From: UBA2922 sp035352555
GTDB taxonomy: Bacteria; Bacillota; Clostridia; Oscillospirales; Oscillospiraceae
Direction of reading: 5' to 3'
DNA length: 37,520 nucleotides
Assembly: GCA_035352555.1 (NCBI GenBank)
Contig: DAOPXW010000014.1
Span: forward strand, 1 to 37,520
In this document: positions 15,402 to 22,649 of the stretch, piece after piece
Layout of the letters: the number at the start of each line of letters is the position of its first letter
Position numbering within the stretch: the first letter of the stretch is position 1
Translations under genes and position numbers: made by a program
Notes under the pieces: model-generated
What the model was told of the DNA's origin: nothing
Seen by the model: only the letters and a program-made list of their open reading frames with translations
Databases searched by the model: none

Positions 15402-15956
15402 ATGACATACGAGATGGACATCGCCGGCTTAAAAAGAGAGCTTCCGATCTGCAGAGTTTCCGACACCCTGTACATCGGCGCTTTCGTCATGTTCGGTGAT
15501 GTGGAACTTACGGTCCATTGCGCTTCCGAGCTGCTCAAGCGCGCCCCGGAGTACGACTATATCATCGCTCCCGAGGCCAAGGCCATTCCCCTGCTGTACG
15601 AGATGGCCCGCCAGTCCGGCGCGGAGAAGTATTTTGTGGCCCGCAAAAAAGCCAAGGCCTATATGCAGGGCGTGTTTCAGGTCAACGTCCGTTCCATCAC
15701 CACCGAGGGGATGCAGACGCTGGTCATCGACTCCCAGGACGCCGAGCTGATGAAGGGCCGGCGGATTCTCATCATCGACGACGTTATTTCCACCGGCGAA
15801 TCCCTGCGGGCCGTGGAAGAGCTGGTCCATCAGGCCGGCGGCATTATTGTCGGCCGCATGGCCGTCCTGGCCGAAGGCGACGCCGCCAGGCGCGACGATA
15901 TTATCGCGCTGGCGCCTCTGCCGCTGTTCAATCCCGACGGCACGGTGAAGGAATAA
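15402..15956 (+). CDS. Purine-type phosphoribosyltransferase (adenine/xanthine PRT-like)
   Basis: A 184-aa type I phosphoribosyltransferase that would join a base to PRPP. The PRPP-binding loop IIDDVISTGES is near residues 124-134, followed by LRAVEELVHQAGG, and the flanking YIIAPEAKAIPLLYEMAR element is typical of the Apt/Xpt branch. AGGAGG lies 9 nt before the ATG at 15402. It has its own promoter and terminator, so it is monocistronic. Because the first residues (ICRVSDTLYIGAFVMFGD) differ from textbook Apt, the exact base is uncertain and I give no symbol. Confidence 0.87.
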   Translation: MTYEMDIAGLKRELPICRVSDTLYIGAFVMFGDVELTVHCASELLKRAPEYDYIIAPEAKAIPLLYEMARQSGAEKYFVARKKAKAYMQGVFQVNVRSITTEGMQTLVIDSQDAELMKGRRILIIDDVISTGESLRAVEELVHQAGGIIVGRMAVLAEGDAARRDDIIALAPLPLFNPDGTVKE

Positions 15957-15967
15957 ACCTGAAAAAA

Positions 15968-15995
15968 AGTGCCGGCCTGCCGCCGGCGCTTTTTC
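15968..15995 (+). terminator. Rho-independent terminator
   Basis: A 9-bp stem AGTGCCGGC/GCCGGCGCT with a 5-nt loop and five T after it, 12 bp past the phosphoribosyltransferase stop and just before tadA. Confidence 0.85.
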
Positions 15996-16014
15996 TGTCT
16001 GCGAGGTGCAATCC

Positions 16015-16464
16015 ATGGATACACGGGAAAACTATATGGCCCAGGCGCTGGCGCTGGCCCGGGAGGCCGGGAACTGCGGCGAGGTACCGGTGGGCTGCGT
16101 CGTGGTCTCGCCGGAGGGCGCGGTAATCGGCCGGGGCCGCAACCGCCGGGAGGAGGACGGCGACGCCTCCGCCCACGCGGAGATGCTGGCCATCCGTGGG
16201 GCCTGCGCGGCGGCGGGCTCCTGGCGACTCTCCGGCTGCGCGATCTATGTGACGCTGGAGCCCTGTCCCATGTGCGCCGGGGCCATTATTTCCGCCCGCA
16301 TCCCCACGGTGGTCTATGGCGCCGGGGATGCGCTGACCGGCTCCTGCGGCAGCGTTCTGAATCTCTTTGAGGAACGCTTCGGCCATCATCCCGCCGTTTA
16401 CGGCGGCGTGCTGGCGGACGACTGCGCCGCGCTGCTGGCGAATTTCTTTCGGGGGCTGCGATAA
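16015..16464 (+). CDS. tadA: tRNA-specific adenosine deaminase
   Basis: A 149-aa zinc enzyme that converts A34 to inosine in the tRNA-Arg(ACG) anticodon. The zinc and catalytic motifs are HAE at 54-56 and PCPMC at 83-87 (LEPCPMCAGAIISAR), and the VPVGCVVV entry to the fold is present. GAGG 8 nt upstream supports the ATG at 16015. In many Firmicutes tadA neighbours the signal recognition RNA gene and dnaX; neither is here. It is closed by its own strong terminator. Other small CDA-fold deaminases are the main alternative, but the spacing fits TadA well. Confidence 0.92.
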   Translation: MDTRENYMAQALALAREAGNCGEVPVGCVVVSPEGAVIGRGRNRREEDGDASAHAEMLAIRGACAAAGSWRLSGCAIYVTLEPCPMCAGAIISARIPTVVYGAGDALTGSCGSVLNLFEERFGHHPAVYGGVLADDCAALLANFFRGLR

Positions 16465-16498
16465 AAATTCCGCAAAACCTTCGTCTTGCGGAATTTTT
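16463..16498 (+). terminator. Rho-independent terminator of tadA
   Basis: A 13-bp stem (16463-16475 with 16486-16498) with its own A and T tracts, overlapping the tadA stop codon. Confidence 0.9.
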
Positions 16499-16539
16499 CA
16501 TGTTTATATATTATCACAGATCGGCACAGTTTTCAAGTC

Positions 16540-16568
16540 TTGTACTGCGCCGCCAGGGAGCGTATAAA
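16540..16568 (+). promoter_or_regulatory. Promoter of the 16589-17873 gene pair
   Basis: TTGTAC (16540-16545), a 17-bp spacer and TATAAA (16563-16568), very close to the ribosome site AGGAGG (16575-16580), so the leader is only about 15 nt. Confidence 0.55.
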
Positions 16569-16588
16569 AGGTACAGGAGGCGAATGGA

Positions 16589-17026
16589 ATGGAGGATTTT
16601 TCTTTGACGCACCCCGGGATGGGGAAGGCGGAACTGGCGCGGTGCAACCGCCTCTCCGCAGCCCATGGACTGACGCTGACCCAGACCGACCTTATCCGGC
16701 TGGAGGAGGCCCGCCAGAGCGCCCTGCGCGAGACGGGCCGGGTTGAATTTTCCGGCGGCGTACTGGCGAAGCTCGCAGACGCGTTTTGCGTCTCGCCCTA
16801 TCTCGACCAGTGCGATTACGCGGACACGCTGGAGACGCTGCAGGAGCTGTTTTACGAATTCAAGAACCTGTGCGGCGAGCGGCTGGAGGACGACGAGCTC
16901 ATCGCCGCCATGACCGTGATCTTCGACGGGACCGGCGGCAGTCTGGACGCGCTGTCCGGCGCGGACGCGGAAGCGCTGTACGCCGCCGCCCGCACCGGGC
17001 GGTTTGAGGGCTTCACCCATGACTGA
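16589..17026 (+). CDS. Uncharacterised clostridial protein, possibly DUF6323-like
   Basis: A 145-aa soluble protein without a signal peptide. It is mostly helical by composition, with an acidic middle (YLDQCDYADTLETLQELFYEFKNL) and a conserved-looking start (AELARCNRLSAAHGLTLTQTDLIRLEEARQSAL). I think it belongs to the DUF6323 group seen in spore-forming Clostridia, but that is memory, not a search. AGGAGG lies 8 nt upstream. Its last 8 nt overlap the next gene, so the two are almost certainly made together and may form a complex. No catalytic motif is visible. Confidence 0.75.
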   Translation: MEDFSLTHPGMGKAELARCNRLSAAHGLTLTQTDLIRLEEARQSALRETGRVEFSGGVLAKLADAFCVSPYLDQCDYADTLETLQELFYEFKNLCGERLEDDELIAAMTVIFDGTGGSLDALSGADAEALYAAARTGRFEGFTHD

Positions 17027-17873
17027 GACGCTTCAGGCCCCCCTGAGCGAGGCTGAGCGCGCCCGGCTGGGGGAACTGCTGTTGGATTTCATGGCCCGCC
17101 ACACCGCGCGCTACACCGCCGGGGGCAGCAGTTCCCTGCCGGTGGACACGGCGCAGGCGCTGCTGACTTCCCTTCGCTTTACCCTGGGGCTGGACGACCC
17201 GGCCCGGCAGCGGGCGCTGCTGGAGACGGGCTTCGAACAAGGCTATCGCGAGGGCGTGGCGGCGCTGCAGCAGCGCGTGGCGCGCGGGAAACGTCTGTGG
17301 GCGGCGGTATGCGCCCACCCGCCGGAAGTGACCAACCGCGCCATGGCAAACACGCTGAAGGCGTTGGGCGGCTTCTGGCGGCGCTACGACGTGCTCTTTT
17401 TCGCGGCGGAGCTCCCGTGCAGCATCGACTACCCGCTGGCGGACCCGGTGCCGGAGACGGCGCTGGGTATTGATTATGTAAACTTGTATCTGACCCGACT
17501 GGCGCTGGAAAACGATTTTCTGCGGCGCTTCTCTCATGATGCGGTGTGGGGCGTGCTGTGCGCCTGTTGTCCCGGCCCGGAGAGACAGCTCATTAACCTC
17601 TTCGAGCCTGTTGCGGCCAACGCGCTGGGGCGCGCGCTGCTGGGAGGTGAAAGCGGCGCGCTCTCGGTCACGGCGGCGGAGCGCGGCCGTCTGGAAGGGC
17701 TTTTGGCCGCCCCGGGCGCGCTGACAAGTGCCGCGCAAACGCTTTCGCGGCGGTTGTCCCTGTCGCCGGCGCAGGCGGTATATCTGGGACAGTATGCATC
17801 GGCGCTGACGCCCCGGGCCGCGCTGGCCTGCCGCAGCGGCGGGCTGGACGGCATCTTTTTGACGGCCAAATAA
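17019..17873 (+). CDS. Uncharacterised clostridial protein, possibly DUF6179-like
   Basis: A 284-aa soluble helical protein, the second gene of an overlapping pair. The ATG at 17019 follows GAGGG by 8 nt. Features are an N-terminal helical part with FMARHTARYTAGGSSSLP and DTAQALLTSLRFTLGL, a middle with VLFFAAELPCSIDYPLADP and GIDYVNLYLTRLALENDFL, and a C-terminal helical region. No known enzyme motif or membrane segment is visible. I suspect the DUF6179 family, which I recall as a partner of DUF6323; if so it may be shorter than usual. The 3' end runs into the repeat at 17874-18045. Confidence 0.72.
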   Translation: MTETLQAPLSEAERARLGELLLDFMARHTARYTAGGSSSLPVDTAQALLTSLRFTLGLDDPARQRALLETGFEQGYREGVAALQQRVARGKRLWAAVCAHPPEVTNRAMANTLKALGGFWRRYDVLFFAAELPCSIDYPLADPVPETALGIDYVNLYLTRLALENDFLRRFSHDAVWGVLCACCPGPERQLINLFEPVAANALGRALLGGESGALSVTAAERGRLEGLLAAPGALTSAAQTLSRRLSLSPAQAVYLGQYASALTPRAALACRSGGLDGIFLTAK

Positions 17874-18045
17874 AAACGGACGCGGGTCAATCCGCTCCCC
17901 GAACCCTTGCTGCGCAAGGCTTCGGCGGCTATTGATCTGATTCGAGGCGGGGCTCCGCCCTCCCTCGAGCTCCCCCTGCAAAAACCTTGCATATATTTTT
18001 TCTTTTTGTCTTTTGAAAAACAGAAACGGACGCGGGTCAATCCGC
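17874..18045. repeat. 22-bp direct repeat flanking a hairpin-rich insert in a terminator
   Basis: A 22-bp sequence beginning AAACGGACGCGGG is present at 17874-17895 and exactly again at 18024-18045. The second copy runs into a complete terminator; the first lacks the 3' half of the stem. The 128 bp between the copies contain two hairpins (CCTTGC/GCAAGG at 17905-17919; TCGAGG/CCTCGA at 17942-17968 with an inner GGCGG/CCGCC) and a T-rich tail. This looks like a small non-coding insertion with target duplication, or a duplicated terminator half. No coding capacity is seen. Confidence 0.7.
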
Positions 18046-18056
18046 GTCCGTTTTTA
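18024..18056. terminator. Bidirectional terminator between convergent genes
   Basis: A 12-bp perfect stem (18024-18035 with 18042-18053) with a 6-nt loop and a T-run on the plus strand. It also ends the leftward heptad-repeat gene, whose stop is at 18069. Confidence 0.9.
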
Positions 18057-18068
18057 TTGAATTTTCGC

Positions 18069-19445
18069 TTATTCCGCGGCGGTCTTCTCCGGGACAGGGG
18101 CCCTGTTCTTTGCGGCCAGAACGGCCAGGATCAGCGCGGTGACCGCCACGGCGGCGGAGCCGGCCAGAACCAGCGTGCTGGCGTCCTTGCTGACGGCCAG
18201 AAATACGCCCGCGGCGCCCGCGATGACGGCGACAATTCCCAGGATCATGGCGCCCTTGCTCTTGGCGGCAAGACCCAGAACAGCGGCAACAGCCGCGATG
18301 ACGGCGGCGGCCATGGCCACGATATCGGCGGTGGCCAGCCCGGTAAGCTCCTCGGTGGTCTGCACGGTCTGCTCATCCAGATACTCATAACCGGCGGCGG
18401 TGATCTCCATGCCGGTGTTCACCTTTGCGGCGACCTCGGGGATGGCCGTAAGCTGCGCCTTGCCCTCCTCGATCTTTGCCTCGCCGTCCTCAAACTCGGT
18501 GAGCTGCGCTTTGCCCTCGTCCAGCTGGGTCTTGGCGGCAGTAAGCTTTTTTTCCGCCGCAGTCAGGGTAGCGGCGCCGGCCTCATACTCGGCGACTTTT
18601 GCCTGACCGGCCTCGTACTGATCGATCAGCGCTTTTCCAGCATCCAGCTTAGCTTTGCCCGCTGCAAGCTGCGCCGCCGCCGCATCAAGCTGTGTTTTGC
18701 CAGAATCGAGGGTAGCTTTCTTTGCGGCCAGTTCCTGTTCCACGCCGGCAGTGATTGCCTGCTGTACGGTGACCGCCGTATTTTCCGGATACGGACTCGC
18801 CGCGAAAGCTGCCTTCATCTGCTCATAAGTCGCGCCCTTGTAGGTCTTGGTCGAATCGCTCTTCAGCGCGGCAACCGACGCGGCGGCCTGTTCCTCGGTC
18901 ATTCCGCCAGTTACCAGCTGCGCGGTCATATAGGTCTGGAATTTGCTGTCCAGCGTCTGGGCCACCAGCGCCGCCTTGCCAGCGTCGGATGCGGCGGCCT
19001 GATACTGCGCAAGTCCGGCGTTGTATTCCTTCAACTTGGCCTGATACGCGGCATAGTTTGTATTGTAGGTCTGCAGCCCGGTAGTGTAGGAGGCCTTGCC
19101 GGCGGTGTAGCTCGCTTTCTTCTCCGCCAAGGTAGCGACGCCCGCCTCATACTCGGCAGTTTTGGACTGCAGCGTGGCCATGCCGGCTTCATATTCCTTC
19201 AGGCCAGCGTTGTACTGTTCCAGTCCGGCGTCATAGGTAGCTTTGCCCGTATTGTACGCGTCGCGCTTGGATTCCAGCGTGGCCATACCTTCCTTCAGGG
19301 TGTCGATGTTGGCGCGGGCTTCGTCGCCCTCCTTGGTCTTGATCTCTTTCTGGTCGCTGACATAGTTCATTCCCATCACACCGCCGATCAGCGCAATGAT
19401 GCAGGCGAGTATGGTGATCATACTGATGATCTTTTGACCCTTCAT
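18069..19445 (-). CDS. Membrane-anchored heptad-repeat coiled-coil protein
   Basis: A 458-aa protein rich in Ala, Gly, Lys and Glu. One membrane segment lies near the N-terminus (ITILACIIALIGGVMGMNYV, about 8-27). Residues of roughly 45-335 form a long periodic region of heptad-like units such as YNAGLKEYEAGMATL and AAAQLAAGKAKLDAG, which matches the X-X-X-Leu-X-X-Gly heptad-repeat family. Three further hydrophobic segments occupy about 365-445. The layout suggests an extracellular coiled coil held at both ends by membrane helices. Similar repeats occur in YhgE/Pip-type proteins, but the enzymatic or phage-receptor features of those are not evident. Monocistronic, with its own promoter and terminator. 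Function unknown. Confidence 0.8.
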   Translation of the reverse strand: MKGQKIISMITILACIIALIGGVMGMNYVSDQKEIKTKEGDEARANIDTLKEGMATLESKRDAYNTGKATYDAGLEQYNAGLKEYEAGMATLQSKTAEYEAGVATLAEKKASYTAGKASYTTGLQTYNTNYAAYQAKLKEYNAGLAQYQAAASDAGKAALVAQTLDSKFQTYMTAQLVTGGMTEEQAAASVAALKSDSTKTYKGATYEQMKAAFAASPYPENTAVTVQQAITAGVEQELAAKKATLDSGKTQLDAAAAQLAAGKAKLDAGKALIDQYEAGQAKVAEYEAGAATLTAAEKKLTAAKTQLDEGKAQLTEFEDGEAKIEEGKAQLTAIPEVAAKVNTGMEITAAGYEYLDEQTVQTTEELTGLATADIVAMAAAVIAAVAAVLGLAAKSKGAMILGIVAVIAGAAGVFLAVSKDASTLVLAGSAAVAVTALILAVLAAKNRAPVPEKTAAE

Positions 19446-19558
19446 CTTTCATCCTCCAAATACGTATTGATGTCCGGACGCCGCCCGGTCACGCGTCAGG
19501 ACACCCCTGGATACAAATATAAACCGATTCTGTTAAATTTGCAACAAAATGTTCCCCT

Positions 19559-19609
19559 CAGAGGCGCCGCCTCTGTGAGATTTTATAGTTTCGCTGAATT
19601 TCCGTACAA
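19559..19609 (-). promoter_or_regulatory. Promoter and start-proximal hairpin of the heptad-repeat gene
   Basis: On the minus strand TTGTAC (19609-19604), a 16-bp spacer and TATAAA (19587-19582). A perfect 7-bp hairpin CAGAGGC/GCCTCTG (19559-19575) begins at about the expected transcript start, leaving a leader of about 130 nt. Confidence 0.5.
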
Positions 19610-19697
19610 AAATTTGGCGGATATTTACAGTTAACTTGCCGCTTTTCAGAAGCAAAAAGATGCGGTACAATAGGGCAGACAAAAAATGGAGGCCGCC

Positions 19698-20675
19698 ATG
19701 GACATCAGCTTCGCCCCGATGGAGGGGATCACCAACCGAATCTATCGCGCCGAGCACGCCCGGCTGTTTCCCGGGGTGGACCGGTACTACGCGCCGTTTC
19801 TGGTGGCCTGCGGCGGCCGGGGCTTCAAGCCCGGCGAGCTGACCGACCTGCTGCCGGAGCGCAATCCCGGCCTGACCCTGACGCCGCAGCTGCTGTCCAA
19901 CGACGCCCCCGCCTTTTTGGCGGCGGCAGGCCAGCTGCGGGACATGGGCTATACCGAGGTCAATCTCAATCTGGGCTGTCCCTCGGGCACGGTGGCGGCC
20001 AAAAAACGGGGGGCCGGGTTTCTCTCCGTACCGGAGGCGCTGGACGCCTTTCTGGAGCAAGTCTTTGCCCAAACGCCCGTGGCCGTGTCGGTCAAGACCC
20101 GCGTCGGTGTGGAGAGCGCCGGGGAATTCGGGCGGCTGCTGGAGATCTACAACAAGTACCCCATCCGTCCGCTCATCGTCCACCCCCGGGTGCGGCGGGA
20201 CTTCTACAAAAATACGCCTGATATGGGCGCTTTCGCGGCGGCCTGGACGGGCAGCAGGAATCCCCTGTGCTATAACGGCGACATTTTTACCCCGGCGGAC
20301 TTCGGCCGCGTCGCCGCCCGGTTTCCCGGTCTGGCCGGGGTGATGCTGGGCCGGGGCGCGGTGGCCGACCCAGCGCTGCCCCGCCGCTGCCGGGGCGGCG
20401 CGGCGCTGGACGCCGGGGAACTGCGGGCGTTCATGGACACGCTGCTGGCGGCGTATCAGGCGGAATATTCCGGCGACCGGAACGTGCTGCACCGGATGAA
20501 GGAGCTGTGGTACTACTGGGGCTGTCTTTTCCCCGACAGCGCCCGCCAGCGCAAGCGCATTCTGAAAGCCCAGACCTGCGTCGACTACCGCGCGGCGGTG
20601 GACGCGCTGTTCCGGGAGCGGCCCATGGACCCCTCCGCCGGCTTCGGCGGGCAGGAGAATTCGGCGGGATTCTAA
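19698..20675 (+). CDS. tRNA-dihydrouridine synthase
   Basis: A 325-aa FMN enzyme that reduces uridines in tRNA to dihydrouridine with NADPH. The TIM-barrel opening MDISFAPMEGITNRIYR is the flavin-binding signature. The catalytic cysteine is C94 in VNLNLGCPSGTVAAKK, followed by SVKTRVG, a histidine-containing LIVHPRVRRDFY and NGDIFTPADF. A GGAGG 5 nt before the ATG at 19698 decides the start over the ATG at 19686. The two-domain length is usual for Dus. Which uridines it modifies cannot be told. It is monocistronic, between its own upstream AT-rich region and a strong terminator. Confidence 0.92.
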   Translation: MDISFAPMEGITNRIYRAEHARLFPGVDRYYAPFLVACGGRGFKPGELTDLLPERNPGLTLTPQLLSNDAPAFLAAAGQLRDMGYTEVNLNLGCPSGTVAAKKRGAGFLSVPEALDAFLEQVFAQTPVAVSVKTRVGVESAGEFGRLLEIYNKYPIRPLIVHPRVRRDFYKNTPDMGAFAAAWTGSRNPLCYNGDIFTPADFGRVAARFPGLAGVMLGRGAVADPALPRRCRGGAALDAGELRAFMDTLLAAYQAEYSGDRNVLHRMKELWYYWGCLFPDSARQRKRILKAQTCVDYRAAVDALFRERPMDPSAGFGGQENSAGF

Positions 20676-20676
20676 T

Positions 20677-20717
20677 AAAAATATCCGTTTTCCCGGGCCG
20701 GGAAAACGGATATTTTT
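20677..20717. terminator. Bidirectional terminator between convergent genes
   Basis: An 18-bp perfect stem (20677-20694 with 20700-20717) with a 5-nt loop and T-runs on both strands. It ends the dihydrouridine synthase gene and, on the other strand, the esterase operon. Confidence 0.93.
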
Positions 20718-20723
20718 TGTCTT

Positions 20724-21368
20724 TCAGGTGAAAATTTCCCTGATCTTTTCCGCCGCGGCCCTGCCCAGCGCGGCGTGGCCCTCCGGGAGCAGGTGCTCGC
20801 AGTCGGCTTCACTGGGCTCGGCATACCTTGAAGCGTCGAGAAACCAGGCGCCCCGGCTTTCCGCAACGGCGCTCTGATATTCCGCGAATTTGATGGATTC
20901 CTCGTGGCCCCGGGGCATGAGGATGTACTCGTCGTTGTGCTCCGCGCCCGGGCCGATATGGATAGGGGAGATCACAAGGATTTTGCATCCGTCCGGAAAC
21001 ACCGGAGACAGGGTGAAGCGCCGCTGATCCACGGTCTGGGCCATGGCGCACAGCATATCCACGCCCCTGGCGCTGCGGTAGGCGTCCGCGAATTTCAGAT
21101 CGTTGGTGCCCAGCATCAGCACCAGCAGGTCCAGCGGCGTGTTGGCGATGAGTTCAAAGTCCAGCGCGTCGCTGCCCTTGCGGGCCCCGCGCCAGGGGTC
21201 GTCGAACACGGTGGTGCGCCCGTTGATGCCGTTTTCCACGCAGTGGTAATCCGGGCCCAGCGCGGCCGCGGCCACGCCCGTCCAGCGGATCTCGCCGGCA
21301 TAGCGCTCGCCGGTGAGCGGGGTGTAGCCCCAGGTGTTGGAATCGCCGAAAAACAGGATGTTCTTCAC
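20724..21368 (-). CDS. SGNH/GDSL-family hydrolase (arylesterase-like)
   Basis: A 214-aa serine hydrolase. The GDS block with the nucleophile is ILFFGDSNTWGYTP (Ser near residue 9), the GxND block is LMLGTNDLK, and the catalytic Asp/His pair is in PSEADCEHLLPEGHAALG. Such enzymes remove acyl groups from esters, carbohydrates or lipids. There is no signal peptide, so it acts in the cytoplasm. It is the last gene of a leftward three-gene run, 15 bp after the metallo-beta-lactamase gene, and ends at a bidirectional terminator. Substrate unknown. Confidence 0.88.
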   Translation of the reverse strand: MKNILFFGDSNTWGYTPLTGERYAGEIRWTGVAAAALGPDYHCVENGINGRTTVFDDPWRGARKGSDALDFELIANTPLDLLVLMLGTNDLKFADAYRSARGVDMLCAMAQTVDQRRFTLSPVFPDGCKILVISPIHIGPGAEHNDEYILMPRGHEESIKFAEYQSAVAESRGAWFLDASRYAEPSEADCEHLLPEGHAALGRAAAEKIREIFT

Positions 21369-21383
21369 AGTGTTCTTTCTCCT

Positions 21384-22649
21384 TTATCCCTGATCGCCCG
21401 CGTCGGCCAAGGTCAGCGCGGCCGAAGTATTGAAGCTGTAGGTCAGCCCGTCGGTGGTCATCACCACGGTGCCGGACTTTTCCGTGGAATACACGGTCGT
21501 GCCCACGGCGGCGAAGTTTTGCAGCGCGGCCAGATGGGGGTGGCCGTAGGGGTTGCCCGCCCCGCAGGAGACTACCGCGTATTCTGGCCTGATTACGTTG
21601 AGCAGCGCCATGGTGTTGGCCGTGCGGCTGCCGTGATGGGCGGCCTTGAACACGTCCACATCCCCCACCTTTCCGGCGAGGACGGCCTCCGCGGCCTCCT
21701 CGCTGTCGCCGGTGAACAGTACCCTGACCTGCCCGAAGGTCAGCAGGGCCGCCACGCTGTCGTTGTTCGGATTCGCGTCCCCGTCCAGCCCCTCGATGAT
21801 CCGGAGCGTCGCGCCGTTGGCCATGGACACGGTGAAGTCGCTGTCGGGCACGACGGCGCAGTTGGGCTCGGCCATGGCGGCGGCGTGATAATCGGTCCAT
21901 GCCCTGGAATCGGCGGTGTCGCCGGAATCGATGATCTCGTCCACCTGATAGTCGGCCAGCACCCGGGTCAGCCCGCCGACATGGTCGGCGTGGGTGTGGG
22001 TGGCAATGACCACGTCCAGGTCGCCGTCCACGTAGGGCCTGATGGAATCGGACACGGCGTTGCCCTTATCCGCCGTACCGGCGTCAATGAGCACCTCAAA
22101 ATCGCCGTCGTCGATAAAGACGCTGTCTCCCTGCCCCACGTCAATAAAAGACACCGTCACCGCGGCGGGCGCGCCGGTGATCTTCACGCTGTTTTCGGTC
22201 CTGTCGTAGGCCAGGCCGAAGCCCAGCAGGGGCGCCAGCTCGCCCAGCCTGAAGAAATTGTACCCGCCGATATTGTAGGGCGAGAGCCGTGCGGGCGCGC
22301 CGTCGATGGTGACGGTCTGGACGGAGGGCGCCGCCGAGGCGCTCCGGTCGCCCCCGGTCGGGGCCCCCCCGTCGGTGAGGGCGCATTCCCCGCCCCTGAC
22401 CAGGGCCACCAGATCGGCGGCCGCGTCGTAGGCGACGGAGAAGCGGGCCGGGCCGTCCTTCAGGGCGATCGCCAGGTCCTGCAGGCGGAAATAGTTGTAG
22501 CCGTCGATATTGTAGCCCTCAAAGGCGGCCTCGGCTCCGTCCACATAGACCTTCTGGGGCGAGAGCACCACCCGGGCGGCCAGCGCCGGGACGGCCAGCG
22601 CCAGCGTCAGCGAGAGCGCAAGAAGCACGGAGAACGCGCGCTTTTTCAC
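21384..22649 (-). CDS. Secreted ComEC/Rec2-like metallo-beta-lactamase protein with two stalk repeats
   Basis: A 421-aa exported protein. A GTG start at 22649 follows GGAGG by 7 nt and gives a signal peptide with cleavage near ALAVPALA-AR (residue 25). Two copper-amine-oxidase-like N-terminal repeats follow (about 34-63, AAFEGYNIDGYNYFRLQDLA; about 113-144, ARLSPYNIGGYNFFRLGELA), a fold used by clostridial surface proteins. The rest is a metallo-hydrolase: FIDVGQGDSVFI, HTHADH at 218-223, GDS at 314-316, AHHGS at 337-341 and a final histidine in GHPH. This resembles the nuclease-like domain of ComEC without its membrane channel. Its GTG overlaps the permease stop (GTGA), so translation is coupled. 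Substrate unknown: nucleic acid or phosphodiester is plausible. Confidence 0.88.
   Translation of the reverse strand: MKKRAFSVLLALSLTLALAVPALAARVVLSPQKVYVDGAEAAFEGYNIDGYNYFRLQDLAIALKDGPARFSVAYDAAADLVALVRGGECALTDGGAPTGGDRSASAAPSVQTVTIDGAPARLSPYNIGGYNFFRLGELAPLLGFGLAYDRTENSVKITGAPAAVTVSFIDVGQGDSVFIDDGDFEVLIDAGTADKGNAVSDSIRPYVDGDLDVVIATHTHADHVGGLTRVLADYQVDEIIDSGDTADSRAWTDYHAAAMAEPNCAVVPDSDFTVSMANGATLRIIEGLDGDANPNNDSVAALLTFGQVRVLFTGDSEEAAEAVLAGKVGDVDVFKAAHHGSRTANTMALLNVIRPEYAVVSCGAGNPYGHPHLAALQNFAAVGTTVYSTEKSGTVVMTTDGLTYSFNTSAALTLADAGDQG

Noticed and set aside
16465..16588. A signal recognition particle RNA gene next to tadA
   Set aside because: The stretch holds only the tadA terminator and the next gene's promoter; no SRP RNA core motif is present.
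17896..18023. An insertion sequence or integrated element at the duplicated terminator
   Set aside because: There is no transposase, no terminal inverted repeats and no coding frame; it is kept as a non-coding repeat only.
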